Part shown: positions 34,621-45,800 of the stretch, piece by piece
How positions within the stretch are numbered: the stretch's first letter is position 1
Layout of the letters: the number at the start of each line of letters is the position of its first letter
Assembly: GCA_037783415.1 (NCBI GenBank)
Contig: JAZGTN010000003.1
Span: 6,610,501 to 6,674,500 of the forward strand
Direction: 5' to 3'
DNA: 64,000 nucleotides
Source: Leptasterias polaris
Lineage: Eukaryota > Echinodermata > Asteroidea > Forcipulatida > Asteriidae
The notes under the pieces: model-generated
The model's input: only the letters and a program-made list of their open reading frames with translations
Databases searched by the model: none
What the model was told of the DNA's origin: nothing
Position numbers and translations under genes: made by a program

Positions 34621-35828
34621 CCTCCCACTAATCTTAAACTGTCATTTCTTCATCATTTCTCTGAGGTGGGTCACAGTGCTGGTCGTTTTTGAGGGTCCCT
34701 CGGTTTTTAATCGGAATTGATCATTAAAAAAAGACACACAAAAACCACCTATTATTAATTGTCATTATGAACTTTTTTGAAGTGTTTAGTTCTTTTTATT
34801 TCAAATCTTCTGACATTAAAAACATCATGGCCAGGGGTCATCCATAGGGAAGTACACGTTTTAAATACTGTCATTAAAAGATGAGTCTTCCACATGCCCT
34901 GATTATAAAATCATTATTAACAAATATATTACACATCAGAATGAAGTGAATTATAGCCTGCGTGATACGATTGTATGGCAGAACCTCCACACAAAATATG
35001 GAGGTTGTGTATTTTGTTTTTGTGCAGCGCGCGTCATACATCAATAGTGTGACCATAACTGTAGGTTCTACCGTCTGTAACCCGGAAAAATGGATCACTT
35101 GAATAAAACTAAATAAAACTAAACACTGGGGAAACTCACTTCAGAAAAACTCAACTAATCTAGGGATCGAATAGGGTTAAGACGCGAGGAAATGCAACAA
35201 GTAGGACAGGGACTCAAAATGTAGGTTTCTCAGCAAGCAAAAATAAAAAAATTACTTTTAATGATTATAAGGCGATGACCAAAAGCAAAACCAGTGATCG
35301 AAATATAGCAACAAATTAAGTAAACTCTAAACCAAGACCATAGAAACTATTGAACTAAACCCAGAATACTTGAAGAAAAAGAATTTATAGAAACCACTAA
35401 AAACAACAAAACAAAACACAGTGCCAAAGAAAGTTACAAATTAAAATCAAAATGGCTTTAAAACCGAGTCCATAGCAGTAACACTTGAAACAGGCAAAAC
35501 TTGAACATGTGAAGTAAAAATCAAAGCTTGTGATGGGAGAACACTGTTCCCCTTGCGCTGCCAGGCTGCTATCTGAAGTAAACTTTAAAACATTACACTA
35601 TACAGGGGTGACTTACCACTACATGTACAAGGATTAAGCAAGAGGGTTGTTTATTACAGACATTCCTAGAAATTAATTTGTCCAGGGTGCTAGAAGATAT
35701 TTAATTGGAAATATAAACAGTGGAAGGGTAATAAAACCCTAACCTAGACACTTGGTCACCTATAGAACAAAGGTTTTTCTACACCTATTACACGTCCATT
35801 GTCATTCTATATCATACATGGTGAACGA
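34621..35828. other. intergenic, no gene seen
   Basis: AT-rich, with a purine-rich, A-dominated stretch at 35100-35480. Nothing recognisable. Confidence 0.4.
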
Positions 35829-36697
35829 CAAGAGCGTCGATGGGTGGGGGACGGGGGGGGGACATGTCCCCCCCACTTTTTAGACTGGGGGGGACAGCAT
35901 ATCAGATGTCCCCCCCACTTTTTGATTGACTGTTCATTAGAAATATGCAAAAAAATATTAAAATATACACCATTTTCTTGATTTAATATTTCATTACAAT
36001 TTTTGTTCAAATAAAAGAATAGCGAACAAACGGTGAAATGTTTTCTTCATTTTCATCTTTTTTTCTGATGGACTACTATGGTATTTTGGGCCTATTTCCG
36101 TTTCTATAATACAGACAATAGACGAAAAGTTTCGTCCAAGACATCCCGCTTACATACCTTGTTAGCATTCAATGCGTCGTAATTGTGTATGCTATATTAA
36201 TGTACGGTACACGATCCCTCCACAAAGGAAGTCTGTGTGTGCGTGCAAGTGCAAATGTGTTACATTTTGTTACAATTGCACAACACACAAAATATAGTAA
36301 AATCCATTAAAATAAATAGGAGCAGTTTGTTCAGTGTTATTATTTTTTATTCTAAAAACAAGATATAGGCCTAGGCCTAAATTAAAATAAAAGAAAAACG
36401 AAAGAAGAAACAAAAACATCAACAACTCTTAAAAAGGATTGCGAATATGATGTTTGTATTTGTTAGAATCTCGGTTTTACATAAGGGAAACCCAGGCCCA
36501 AACCCCATTTCGGATGATGTTATTGTTAAATATCACCCCCTGTAACTTGCCTCCTGGTCAAACAAAAAATAGGGAATAAGTGTAACACAGAAATTAAATG
36601 TACAAGTAATGGTGTGGGGTGCAAATAATGTAAGATGTATTTTTTCAAGACTTGGTCGCCCGTCCCCCCTACTTTTCAGTAGCGATCGACGCCCCTG
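35829..36697. mobile_element. non-autonomous hAT-type element with 8-bp target duplication
   Basis: The left end CAAGAGCGTCGATGG and right end CGATCGACGCCCCTG are imperfect inverted repeats. The consensus CAGGGGCGTCGAT is typical of hAT elements. GTGAACGA directly flanks both sides (35821-35828 and 36698-36705). Sub-terminal C/G runs (35858-35910) form a second inverted pair. The core of about 700 bp is AT-rich and non-coding. Confidence 0.9.
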
Positions 36698-36805
36698 GTG
36701 AACGATGGGAACACTCTAGCCCTGATGGCGGCCTTTCACTTTCGTAATACACTACAGAGAGGAAGCTTAGAGTCCTATATGGCTATACAGGAACACCCAC
36801 ACTTT

Positions 36806-36963
36806 TGCACACACCGTTGTGGAAACTTCCTATTGTTGTTCTATTATTCCATTTTCTAAAGAATCACATTGTGGGGACCCAGTTTAACGAAGAAAAACGT
36901 TGTGGGGACCTTTTTTGTTCCATTGTGTAAAAGTCCACACAACTCTGGGTAGGCATATACCTA
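36806..36963 (-). repeat. dispersed GTTGTGGGGAC repeat, second copy
   Basis: Inverse match to 6285-6440, including TTCCTATTGTTGTTCTAT and CCACAACTCTGGGTAGG. It lies about 230 bp past the stop codon of the first rolling stone-like gene. Confidence 0.65.
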
Positions 36964-37196
36964 CCCAATTGAGTGAGGGGCTAATTAAGCTATTAGACAT
37001 AGTTGCAGAACATCTTCCACACTGGTACGCATGCCTTGGTGAATATTTACAAAAAGTGGCCAGATGGATGTGCTTTTTTTTACACGCAGTATTTTTTACA
37101 GGAAGAAACATAAAAGGCAAATACGTTTAATGAAGAGGTTGTATTGAGATTAAAATCGACTGCATATAAAAATTATTTTGACAGGCACCCATTTTC

Positions 37197-39518
37197 CTAC
37201 AGGCCTTCCTCGATTTTGATCTCGTCCTCCACAATTTCATTGTTTCCGAATCTTCCCCAAATCCACACTCTGAGTTTATAGAGGCACCATGCTAGACCAT
37301 GGATGATAATAATACCCACGATCACACCAACAACGGAACCTGCAGCCAGACCAGGAAAATTGCTGTAATCCAGAATAGGATAGATTATGTCACCACCAGC
37401 ACCCCAGTTTATCAAAGTGATGGTCATATAGAATAATCCGAAGAGAACTGGGTAGATGACGTGCAGGTACCGTACCGGAATGGCGGTGAGAAACAAGTCG
37501 ATAAGTGCTATTACGGCGGTTATCAGGTGCACGTTGATGTCATGGAAGAGTTGGGTTTGATCGTAAGAAGACGGGTTGTACAAAACCGACCAGAAGACAA
37601 CGACCACTATGACGTTGATGCTGAAAGTTATGTTGAATAGAATCCACTGGATCTTGTGCCGTATTCTCATAACTGTATTGTGAAAGAAAATATCGATAAT
37701 TTTTTAAGGTTCGGTTAAACTTGTGGACAAGCCGTTAAATGTTTGTTGCGGTAACGGCTCCTATCTTTCTCTATGATGTGGCTACCGAGACTTGAAGTCT
37801 CGCAGTTAAGACAGCAAGTCTCGTGTGAGTGCCGTTTGTTATCACCGCAGAAAACAACCAAGAAAAGACTTGACCACAAGTCTAATTTTAAAGTGTTGGG
37901 TAGGCCTATATTTTGTGATTGTAAAGCAAATAAAATATTACTCCACATATTTTGTGTATACGAAACTACATTTTGCTCCGTGAACCAGCATACATCAGAT
38001 CTTTAGTTTAACAGTGTATCTGGGATGCAAAGTCAATGCGCCACCAGCCCAAAACCTCTGTTTGTCGGTTCCAGTTTCCCCCATCTGTGTTGATCTCCAC
38101 CCACCCCACTCCTCTCGGTCAGAATGTTTGGGTAAACCCCACCCTGTTTCATTCATCTCATGGCTCGGTTTAATACACCGATCCATTAAGCCACGCCCAT
38201 TTCTCATTGACCAATAACAACCGCGAAATCTGATCACCATTTGAGCCGTTTGGTGATCTTTGCACTAATGTTGATCAGGTTTCGCGGCTGTGATTGGTCA
38301 ACTCGTAAGGAGGCGGGGCTTAATGGATCGATCTATTGGAGGACATGGATCATATTCCTACCTAGATTGTTGCCTCTTTTTCGTGAAATAAAACCATCAA
38401 GGACCGCCACCACAGCAGCCATTGCGAGGTATATGATGAAGACAATGAATGCCAGGGTGGTTAGGTAGAGGAACGATCTCCAGCTGAATGACTCCCTTCT
38501 CTTAATCAAGTCGCCCACGTAGTAGCCAAGAAAGTATAGCGCCAAGACCACACGGTAGATGACAAACACAAACCAAGGGATCTTACTCCACTGTGAAATG
38601 GGATTTAACGAATTCAGTTTATAAAATAGCACGTTTCATAAAACATTCATCTCAACAGTCGAAATTTTACAGGAAGTTTTCTTCGCACCATCCCTTCACA
38701 GTCTATTGTCCAAAGGCCAGTTTATTCTGTCACCTTCCTTCCTATAGTGATGCACTTTTGAACTCCCTGCCTGTAGCTTGTTTTTTCACCATCTCACAAT
38801 CTTTTCCAGTTCAAGAGAAATTTGAGCAGATATCTTCTCTCCCGTAATTGTTATTTTCTTTTTCTTTTCTTGATCCGTCACCTTGATTGGCCATCTGGCT
38901 TGGCCTCGTTTTGAGCATAATTTTTTATTTTATTAAGGCACTGGATGAAACCTGAGATTATGAAACTGCGATACTATTGGCTAAAAATATGTTCATTTAA
39001 AGGACTAGCAATGGTAATGTTTGTCAACCGTCTGCTTTCAAAATGATCAGGTTTTTGCCTGTGTTATGTTTTGTAGCCGATGGGGGCACAGGAAGCACAA
39101 TGTGTGGCTGATATTGCACCTTGGCATTAAAGCTAGCAGTAGACCCGTGGAACCCTAGGCAAATTATTTTTGTCTTCTTCTTTCTCTAAACGGGCTCTTA
39201 CGTCGTGAAATGAGTTTAAATGCAGGGAATTGTTACTTATTCCAGATCAGTTCAATGAATAAAACTGCTGTAAAAATGTATTTGTGATACCATCAGTCGC
39301 TAATTTTGTCACCTCATGAGTTGAAACTGTGTGTGTATACAGCTTCAAAAACTTATGTTTGCGGTGTTAGTACGTCACGAGCAAACACTGGTTTTCTACT
39401 ATCTGAGTGATCTGACCATCGTACCTACCTGCGAACAATAAAACACACTTGAATCTTCCACCTGGAATCCTAAATCAGACAGCTTAGGACGGCTGCAACA
39501 TTCCGCACACCTCACCAT
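37197..39518 (-). CDS. rolling stone-like multi-pass membrane protein, array copy A
   Basis: Exons 39518-39429, 38590-38362 and 37672-37197 (intron phases 0 and 1) give 264 residues. The cysteine-rich N-terminus holds RPKLSDLGF, shared by the array. There are about six hydrophobic segments: roughly residues 37-55, 71-96, 115-137, 153-171, 178-195 and 208-235. The conserved block is DLFLTAIPVRYLHVIYP (165-181). A Thr in LYLTT (Thr74) and a His in NVHL (His155) sit where the AIG1/ADTRP membrane hydrolases carry their essential Thr and His; that placement is my alignment by eye. Drosophila rolling stone acts in myoblast fusion. The gene is most downstream in the array and is followed by about 230 bp of unique sequence, then a repeat. 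Intron 2 holds two short mobile elements. Confidence 0.85.
37728..37884. mobile_element. TAGACTTG-family MITE, copy 2, in intron 2 of copy A
   Basis: AACTTGTGGACAAGCCGTTAAATG opens it and CTTGACCACAAGTCTA closes it. It lacks most of the CTCGCGAGA-rich core seen in copies 1 and 3. Confidence 0.8.
38171..38338. mobile_element. foldback MITE with CCGATCCATTAAGCC ends
   Basis: The arms of about 60 bp include CCATTAAGCCACGCCC against GGGGCTTAATGG and GACCAATAACAACCGCGAAA against TTTCGCGGCTGTGATTGGTC. The right end lies 24 bp from the exon 2 donor of array copy A. Confidence 0.85.
38690..38945 (+). mobile_element. non-LTR retrotransposon 3' end fragment
   Basis: The plus frame reads DALLNSLPVACFFTISQSFP, the worn equivalent of the WNSLPGACFPPSYNL segment at 28200. 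It is followed by a TGGCTTGGCCTCGTTTTGAG tail. It lies in intron 1 of array copy A. Confidence 0.5.
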
Positions 39519-41391
39519 GCTGATGATACAAGTTGTCAGGTTGTATGAAACGCTGTCTTGTAAACGTGGTCTTTCGACGATTGATGCTATCTTGTGTCAG
39601 AGCATCTGATGATATATCAACTGTGATTTGTTCCTAATTAGACTCGATCCTTCGTAACACACATTATAACTTATTCGACTTGCGGGTTCGGGGTTCAAAA
39701 TGCTTTGATTTGTTGACAAAGTTTGACTAATTGGTAAAGTCGGCGCATGTGGTACCCGGTAAAAACCTTTATCGCAACCTATAAATATATGGTACATAAT
39801 AAAAATCGACGGGGGTGCCTTTTATGTAATCATTTCGTACGGTCCTACTTGAGTGAAGGACGACCCGTTCTTTGTAAAGAAACAGATATCTTGCAAGTCA
39901 TGTTGCAACGTTCACGTTCACGTTTTGATGGTGTTGTTACAGTCACGCATGGCGGACCCATACATTCGTTTGCCCGATTGCAGGAACACAATAACAGTGT
40001 TATTATTTTGAATGTGTATTTCTATTGACTATTTATGAACATGTGACTTTATTGATGAATAATTGCCAGCCGTACGTGCTTTGTGGACGGTCATCTGTCA
40101 ATAAAACTGGTGCATGTTATAGCATAGAGCAAGTGGTTATAATAGTGGCCCTCTTACTCAGGAGCTTATAATTATATGCCTTTTTGATTCAGCTGCACTG
40201 CGACACAAAAACCACCACACCACCACAATGCAATGTTTGAATAACGGTGGGGGGAACGTTTGGGTCCTTGATGCTGGAAATAGGCTTACCATGTAACATC
40301 TCTTTCTGAAGAGTGAAGGTACGTATTAAAATATATCAAAATCATATATATCAAAAGCTGATTAAAAATCACATGACAGTGCAATCTCCATAAGAGTGTA
40401 AGATTTCATGTTTTCCTAATTGTGGTTTATTATTTGATTTCATGTTTTCGAACATTAGGCTGTGTATAACTATTATGCCTGCAAGTCCAGGCTCTGATGT
40501 GGCTCTTTTGTAAACACGTTACGTCACTTACACTGTCTATAGACATAAACCATAAATTCCTTCTCTTTATAATAGTCCTATACCCATGGCGTTCCTTATT
40601 TTTTATTGCTGAGAAGCACTCTAAAAGTTAGCCATCCGGGACCTATTACCTTTACTGGCTGACCCCAAAACTGTAAACATATATTTAAAAAAAATTATAA
40701 TAATAATTTTAGAGCTTTGTGAATAATCTACTTCGCGGCAGTAGAATAAATAGCAAGACACATTCTCGAAGAACAAAATCTACCTAGCAAGTAGATATAC
40801 ACATGGTGTTACCGCAAACCAAATATATAATAATAATTTTAATAAATTAAAACAAAATGGAACTTGGGCGCGGATTCTGCGTTTGACTCATTTCTGGGTC
40901 ATTTTTGACACCGATTCCGCGTCATACTGACCCAGAAATGGTCAGGTTCCACGTACGGGAATTGAATCCGGGTCAATTTTGACCGGTGAGTTTATAAAGT
41001 GTGTTATTTTGTTTGACACTCCCATTGCATAGTGCATATCATGTATATACACAGAACAGTGGGTTGACACGAATACATGCAGTTTCGTCTATACATTTTT
41101 GCTGCTTGTGGTACAAAGGACTGGACAATTAAAATTTCTATAGATTTACGCTTTCTAAGACAAAATTAAGACAATAGGCTGCAGTCTCCTTTTTCATGAC
41201 ATTGTGTGTAAACAGGTTTTATTGAATTTCACGAATCCCTCTGAGAAAATACGACGAAGGTTGACTATATTATTGTTTATTCAACACTGTAAGACAATGA
41301 TATTTATGGAAACTTCTTTTGCGATGATGCTGTTAACTTCAATGATGTAAAACAGAACCAAGGACATCAATATAATGTCCCTTATAGACCT
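39519..41391. other. upstream of array copy A, no gene seen
   Basis: It should hold the copy A promoter. Otherwise AT-rich. A patch at 40880-40985 has repeated GACCCAGAAATGG / CCGGGTCA words, also found at 54130-54265. Confidence 0.4.
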
Positions 41392-41565
41392 TATGCATTG
41401 ACGTCACCAAGCCGCCATCTTAGAGGTAAACTGATGATAAAACAATGGAAACGCGCTGATTTGTACGCGCGGCGCACAAGACTGGCCAATGAGCATCTTC
41501 CTTTTGACCTCTAGGTGAGGGCGCCCTACTCAAATGACGTCATATGCATAAGGTCTATTGTATTT
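41392..41565. mobile_element. MITE with TAGACCTTATGCAT and TGACGTCA ends
   Basis: The ends are TAGACCTTATGCATTGACGT and its complement TGACGTCATATGCATAAGGT. The CRE-type palindrome TGACGTCA lies in each arm. The core carries GAGGTAAACTGATGATAAAA and GAGGGCGCCCTA. TA at each edge suggests TA duplication. Confidence 0.88.
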
Positions 41566-42082
41566 CTTCGGGGCACTATTAGAGAAAGGATCAGATCTGG
41601 TCCTTTAATATTTATGTGGTTGTCGTTTAATAAATGTTTGTTTTTGTCTACGTAATGCTGATTATATAGGCCATCAATAAAGATACAATAAGTCACCTGT
41701 GAAAGTATCTTTTTTTTCTTTTTTTTTAACTGTCCATATTTTTTCATCAAGAAAGTTGAATCCACGCGGTTTAGCGAGGTTGACAGCTGGTACCAACCAC
41801 ATCTCTGGCCGCAGCATTCACAAACAGACACCACGGTCATTTGGAATCTCAAAAGTCACCTTTTCATGCACATTTATTGGTTTCTAATCGGGGGGGCGCA
41901 CTTCAGACAAAATAATTTCGAAGGATGCTTATAGTATCATTACCATTTTAATAACAAACAGGCTTCGGATAAAAAATACACTACATATTTCCAGGTCATT
42001 ACCAAAGTATGACCCATTACCTAACCTATAATATAAGCACGCGGGCAGCAATTAATTGTCGAAGACAACATTCGCACTTGCT

Positions 42083-42410
42083 GTAACCCAACACATACAT
42101 AAAATAACAAACATGTGAACGTTGAGCTTAAAATCAGTCATTGGAGTCGCGGGAAAATAGTGAAAAATAAAATATATTTGTATGATGTTTTGACTGTTTT
42201 CACACATCGGGTTTGGGCCCCCGCGAGATCAAAATATTATGTTGTAGGCCTCACTTTTCAAACTTTAACATTTCAGAACAAAATATTTCAAGGGAAGTTT
42301 TTCACGATGACCATCTAGGCCTATTATACAATGTAAATTATTGGCAAATATGTGACCATTTTGTATTAATTTCAATTTTACCAGTATTGTGTAGACCTTT
42401 ACCCTTTAAA
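42083..42410. mobile_element. MITE family K1, 5' truncated
   Basis: It shares ATACATAAAATAACAAAC and ATTTCAAGGGAAGTTTTTCA with 173-523, and ends TTTACCAGTATTGTGTAGACC. Old copy. Confidence 0.7.
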
Positions 42411-42579
42411 TCCGAAACGGAAATGTTTCTTGTGGTGTTAAAACTCGATAATTGACAATTCAATTTGTAATCGCATCAACCGAATCCAATCTTTTCTTAT
42501 ATTTTTTGATTCATTTCAGTTGATGCGATTCAAATCGAGAAGGCCTTATGAGATTACAACGCCTAAACCTACTAAATAG

Positions 42580-42806
42580 ACTTGTGGACACGTCGTTAAA
42601 TGTCTGTCGCGGTGATGGCGAAACGGCTCTCGCAATATCCCGCGAGACTGCTGCTCTGTGCGAGACTACTGCTCGCACAATGGCGAGGAGTCAGCAGCCA
42701 GCAACTTCGCGCGAGAGCAGTGATCTCGTGAGAGCAGTCTGTATTACGCTACCACCACGACTCGACAATCACTGCGACAAACATTAACGACTTGTTTACA
42801 AGTCTA
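42580..42806. mobile_element. TAGACTTG-family MITE, copy 3, in the 3' flank of array copy B
   Basis: TAGACTTGTGGACACGTCGT and CGACTTGTTTACAAGTCTA ends. The core has CCCGCGAGAC, TTCGCGCGAGAG and ATCTCGTGAGAG. Its inner edge is 16 bp from the copy B stop codon (42823-42825), so it should be transcribed as copy B 3' UTR. Confidence 0.88.
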
Positions 42807-42822
42807 AGACCCTGCTCATGAA

Positions 42823-45800
42823 TCATAACCCTTCCTCCATCTTGCCTGGGTTTTCTGCCTGTACGTTCCTCCCATCACCACTACAACATCTAAACCAAAT
42901 CCACATCCTTAATTTGTACAAGGACCAGACGAGTAGCTGCACAACAACCACAGCTAGAAGCACCCCAAAAATTACCCCGGCAGCAAGCCCCGGGCTTTCA
43001 GTATAATTAATGAACGAGTAGATGTAGTCCCCCCGGTTGGTCATCCCGCCTGCAGCCCAGTATATCAGAGTCATTATGAGGTACCCGATACCAAATCCCA
43101 TCGGGTAGACGACGTGCAGGAACCGTACCGGAACGGCAGTCGAGAATAGATCGAGCAGGGAAACTATGGTGGTGAGGGTATGCACGTGAAAGTCATAGAA
43201 GAAGGGGAAGTTGGGATCGTATAGAAAGCTCCAGTAGATGAGAGAAACGATGATGTTAATGTTAACTGTGGTATTAAACAGTAACCACTGGATCTTGTGA
43301 CGAATTCCAACTTCTGGGTAAAAGAAAAATAAACACACACAAAAAGGTCAGAAGGGGAATCAGCTGATGCAGACTGCTGCTAACCCAAAATGTGGTATTT
43401 AATATTGTAATCATGTCTTCACATGATTGTCAGGGCATTGAAGTTGTTTTGCCAAATAATCAATCGTGCATGTTTATTGGTTCTTTTGCACTAATGTTTT
43501 AATTGTGTATACCTCTTTCATGGTATGAATTGAAAACAATTAAGCACATTCTTTCCCCTCGATTACTCTCCCATGGTGCTAAAGTTTCCTGCAACGGGTT
43601 AACAACCAATCAGAGGGCTCACAGTGCCAATAAAATCCACTTAATATACATAGGTCTTTGATTCTGTAATAGCCTAATAATTCTGTAATAGCCTAATAAT
43701 TCTGTAATAATCTACTGTATATAAATATACTATTAATTACTTCTCGGGGCATGGCTCGGTGAGGAAATTGAGTTAAATCGTCTGAGAACAATGGACCACT
43801 CACCACCAATCGGTGCTATAGCGGTGTAAGCGAAAAATGGTTGGTATTAATTATAAACAAACGAAGCGTCGCTTGTTGGCTTTTACGGGTGGAAGCAGAT
43901 CCATGAGTGGGGGTTTGCGACGGGGCATAGTGACCTCCCCGTTTCCTCCCTTTCAACTCGATCCATGTAAAAATCGGTCACCCGTTACAGAAAAAATTAA
44001 TAAAATATGAAATATAAAAATGGCTACAATTTTGTTTCCCCAAACCTCGTGGGGGATAACAAATTCGATATAAATCTAGCTTTATATGCTTTATGTGTAT
44101 AATATTAACCGGTTTAGGGGAAGTACACCCAGTCGTTTCAATAAAATAGCCTGGCAAATGATGCAAAATTTCCCAAAAAGGTTCGAGTTTTAAGGGTTTC
44201 ATTGTGTGCTTGGGGATCTCATGAGTTCTTTATAAAGGATTTTAGGGGGTATACTGTACAAGAGAAAAATGTAAAATAGTGTGTTAAAGTATTGGAACAT
44301 TTGGTGTGCCCTTTGCCACCATATCGGGCAATGTAGTCTTGAAGTAAGCATGGTACCCGTGTTACATGCTGCTTTTTAAAACTGTTTGGATAATCAGTTA
44401 AATGAAATACGGATACAAGATACCATTATAATAGATCATTAAACATCCATCAAGTTCCTACTCGTTTGATTCCTGACAAAATAATTTCAGTCATACCTTC
44501 AATATTTCGGGTCCGTAGAATCCAGGCATCTGTTACCGCCGTCACAGCAGCCATTGCAACGTAGAAAAAGAAGACGAAGAAGCCAAGGTTGGTCAGATAA
44601 ACGAACAATTGTCCGCCTGCAAGTTGTATTTGGTTTATCAGGTAGGCTATAGAGATACCGAAGATGTACAGCGCGATGACCACGCGGTAGACGATGAAAA
44701 GTGCCTTGGGGATCTTCGCACACTGTGAAGTGTAAACATAAACATAAACATAAACAAAAAGGGCGTTGGCATTGAAGGGTGTGTACAACATTTGGTAAGA
44801 TTGAAAATATAAATGTTCTCAGATTTGCACATAACTTACATGGTATAAAGATTCATAATGAAAAACTTCCCTTAAATAGTTTTGCTTGAAATGCTATATT
44901 TTTTAGGAAATGAGTAAACCAATAAGTCTTTATTATTCACCCATGATAAAATCCGATGTTTGAAAACAGTGACAATATGATGGGTTTTTTCACTGTTTTC
45001 TCATGACTCCGAAGACCGATTTAGCTTAAACTTTCACAGGTTTGTACGTATACATTGTTATTTCATGTATACGTTGGGTCACATCAAGTATAGACTTGGT
45101 TCCAAGTCTGTGTTCGTGGTTTTTAGTCTACCCGATAGCCAATACATTATTGCCTGAAATAGCGCCCTCTTGTGGATTAACCTCCGTCTTTAGATTACGA
45201 GTTAGGGCGCGTGAAAGCTAATCAGTGGGGGCGTTTTGCGTGGCTGATGCATAGAAATAACCGCGATCTCAGACTTGAAATCAAGTCTACATCAAGTGTG
45301 GCTACTGCTCTTTGACAATTACCAATGCTGTACATGTGCTTTACATAGCAAGAGAGACATAATATCAGAGTCGACAACGGCAAATAATCATTTCAAAGTG
45401 ACAATGTTTTATTATTATTATTGGCAAAATTTGAAACATGACGCCATCAGACAGCAAAAACAAATAGGTTTGTATCATTCAAAAGAGAAATTTTAAATGC
45501 CAACTCGGCATCCAAAAAGCAAAACTGGAAACAAAAAATGAATTATTTTTTACAAGATTAGAAAGATTGCCGACAACAGAAAGCATTTGTTAATATATAT
45601 AAGAATGGACCATCAATTATAATTATAGGCCCCCCCTGTCAGATAATAAAGGAATGTATTAGTTTAAAGGTAGGTTATAGTTTTGAATCCATTTGGGGGT
45701 TTTTAGTCGTGCGTTTTCCACGATTCTTTGGTTGTGCATGTTCTTATCAAAATTATGTTAATGTTCCTCCTTTATTTAAAATGAAATCTGTTTTGTATAA

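Noticed and set aside
35799..36010. Open frames with GGHVPPPS / GGTCPPHF repeats
   Set aside because: Produced by the C/G sub-terminal repeats of the hAT element.
36884..37130. 76-78 codon open frames just 3' of array copy A
   Set aside because: Overlap the GTTGTGGGGAC repeat and copy A 3' flank; no domain or splice context.
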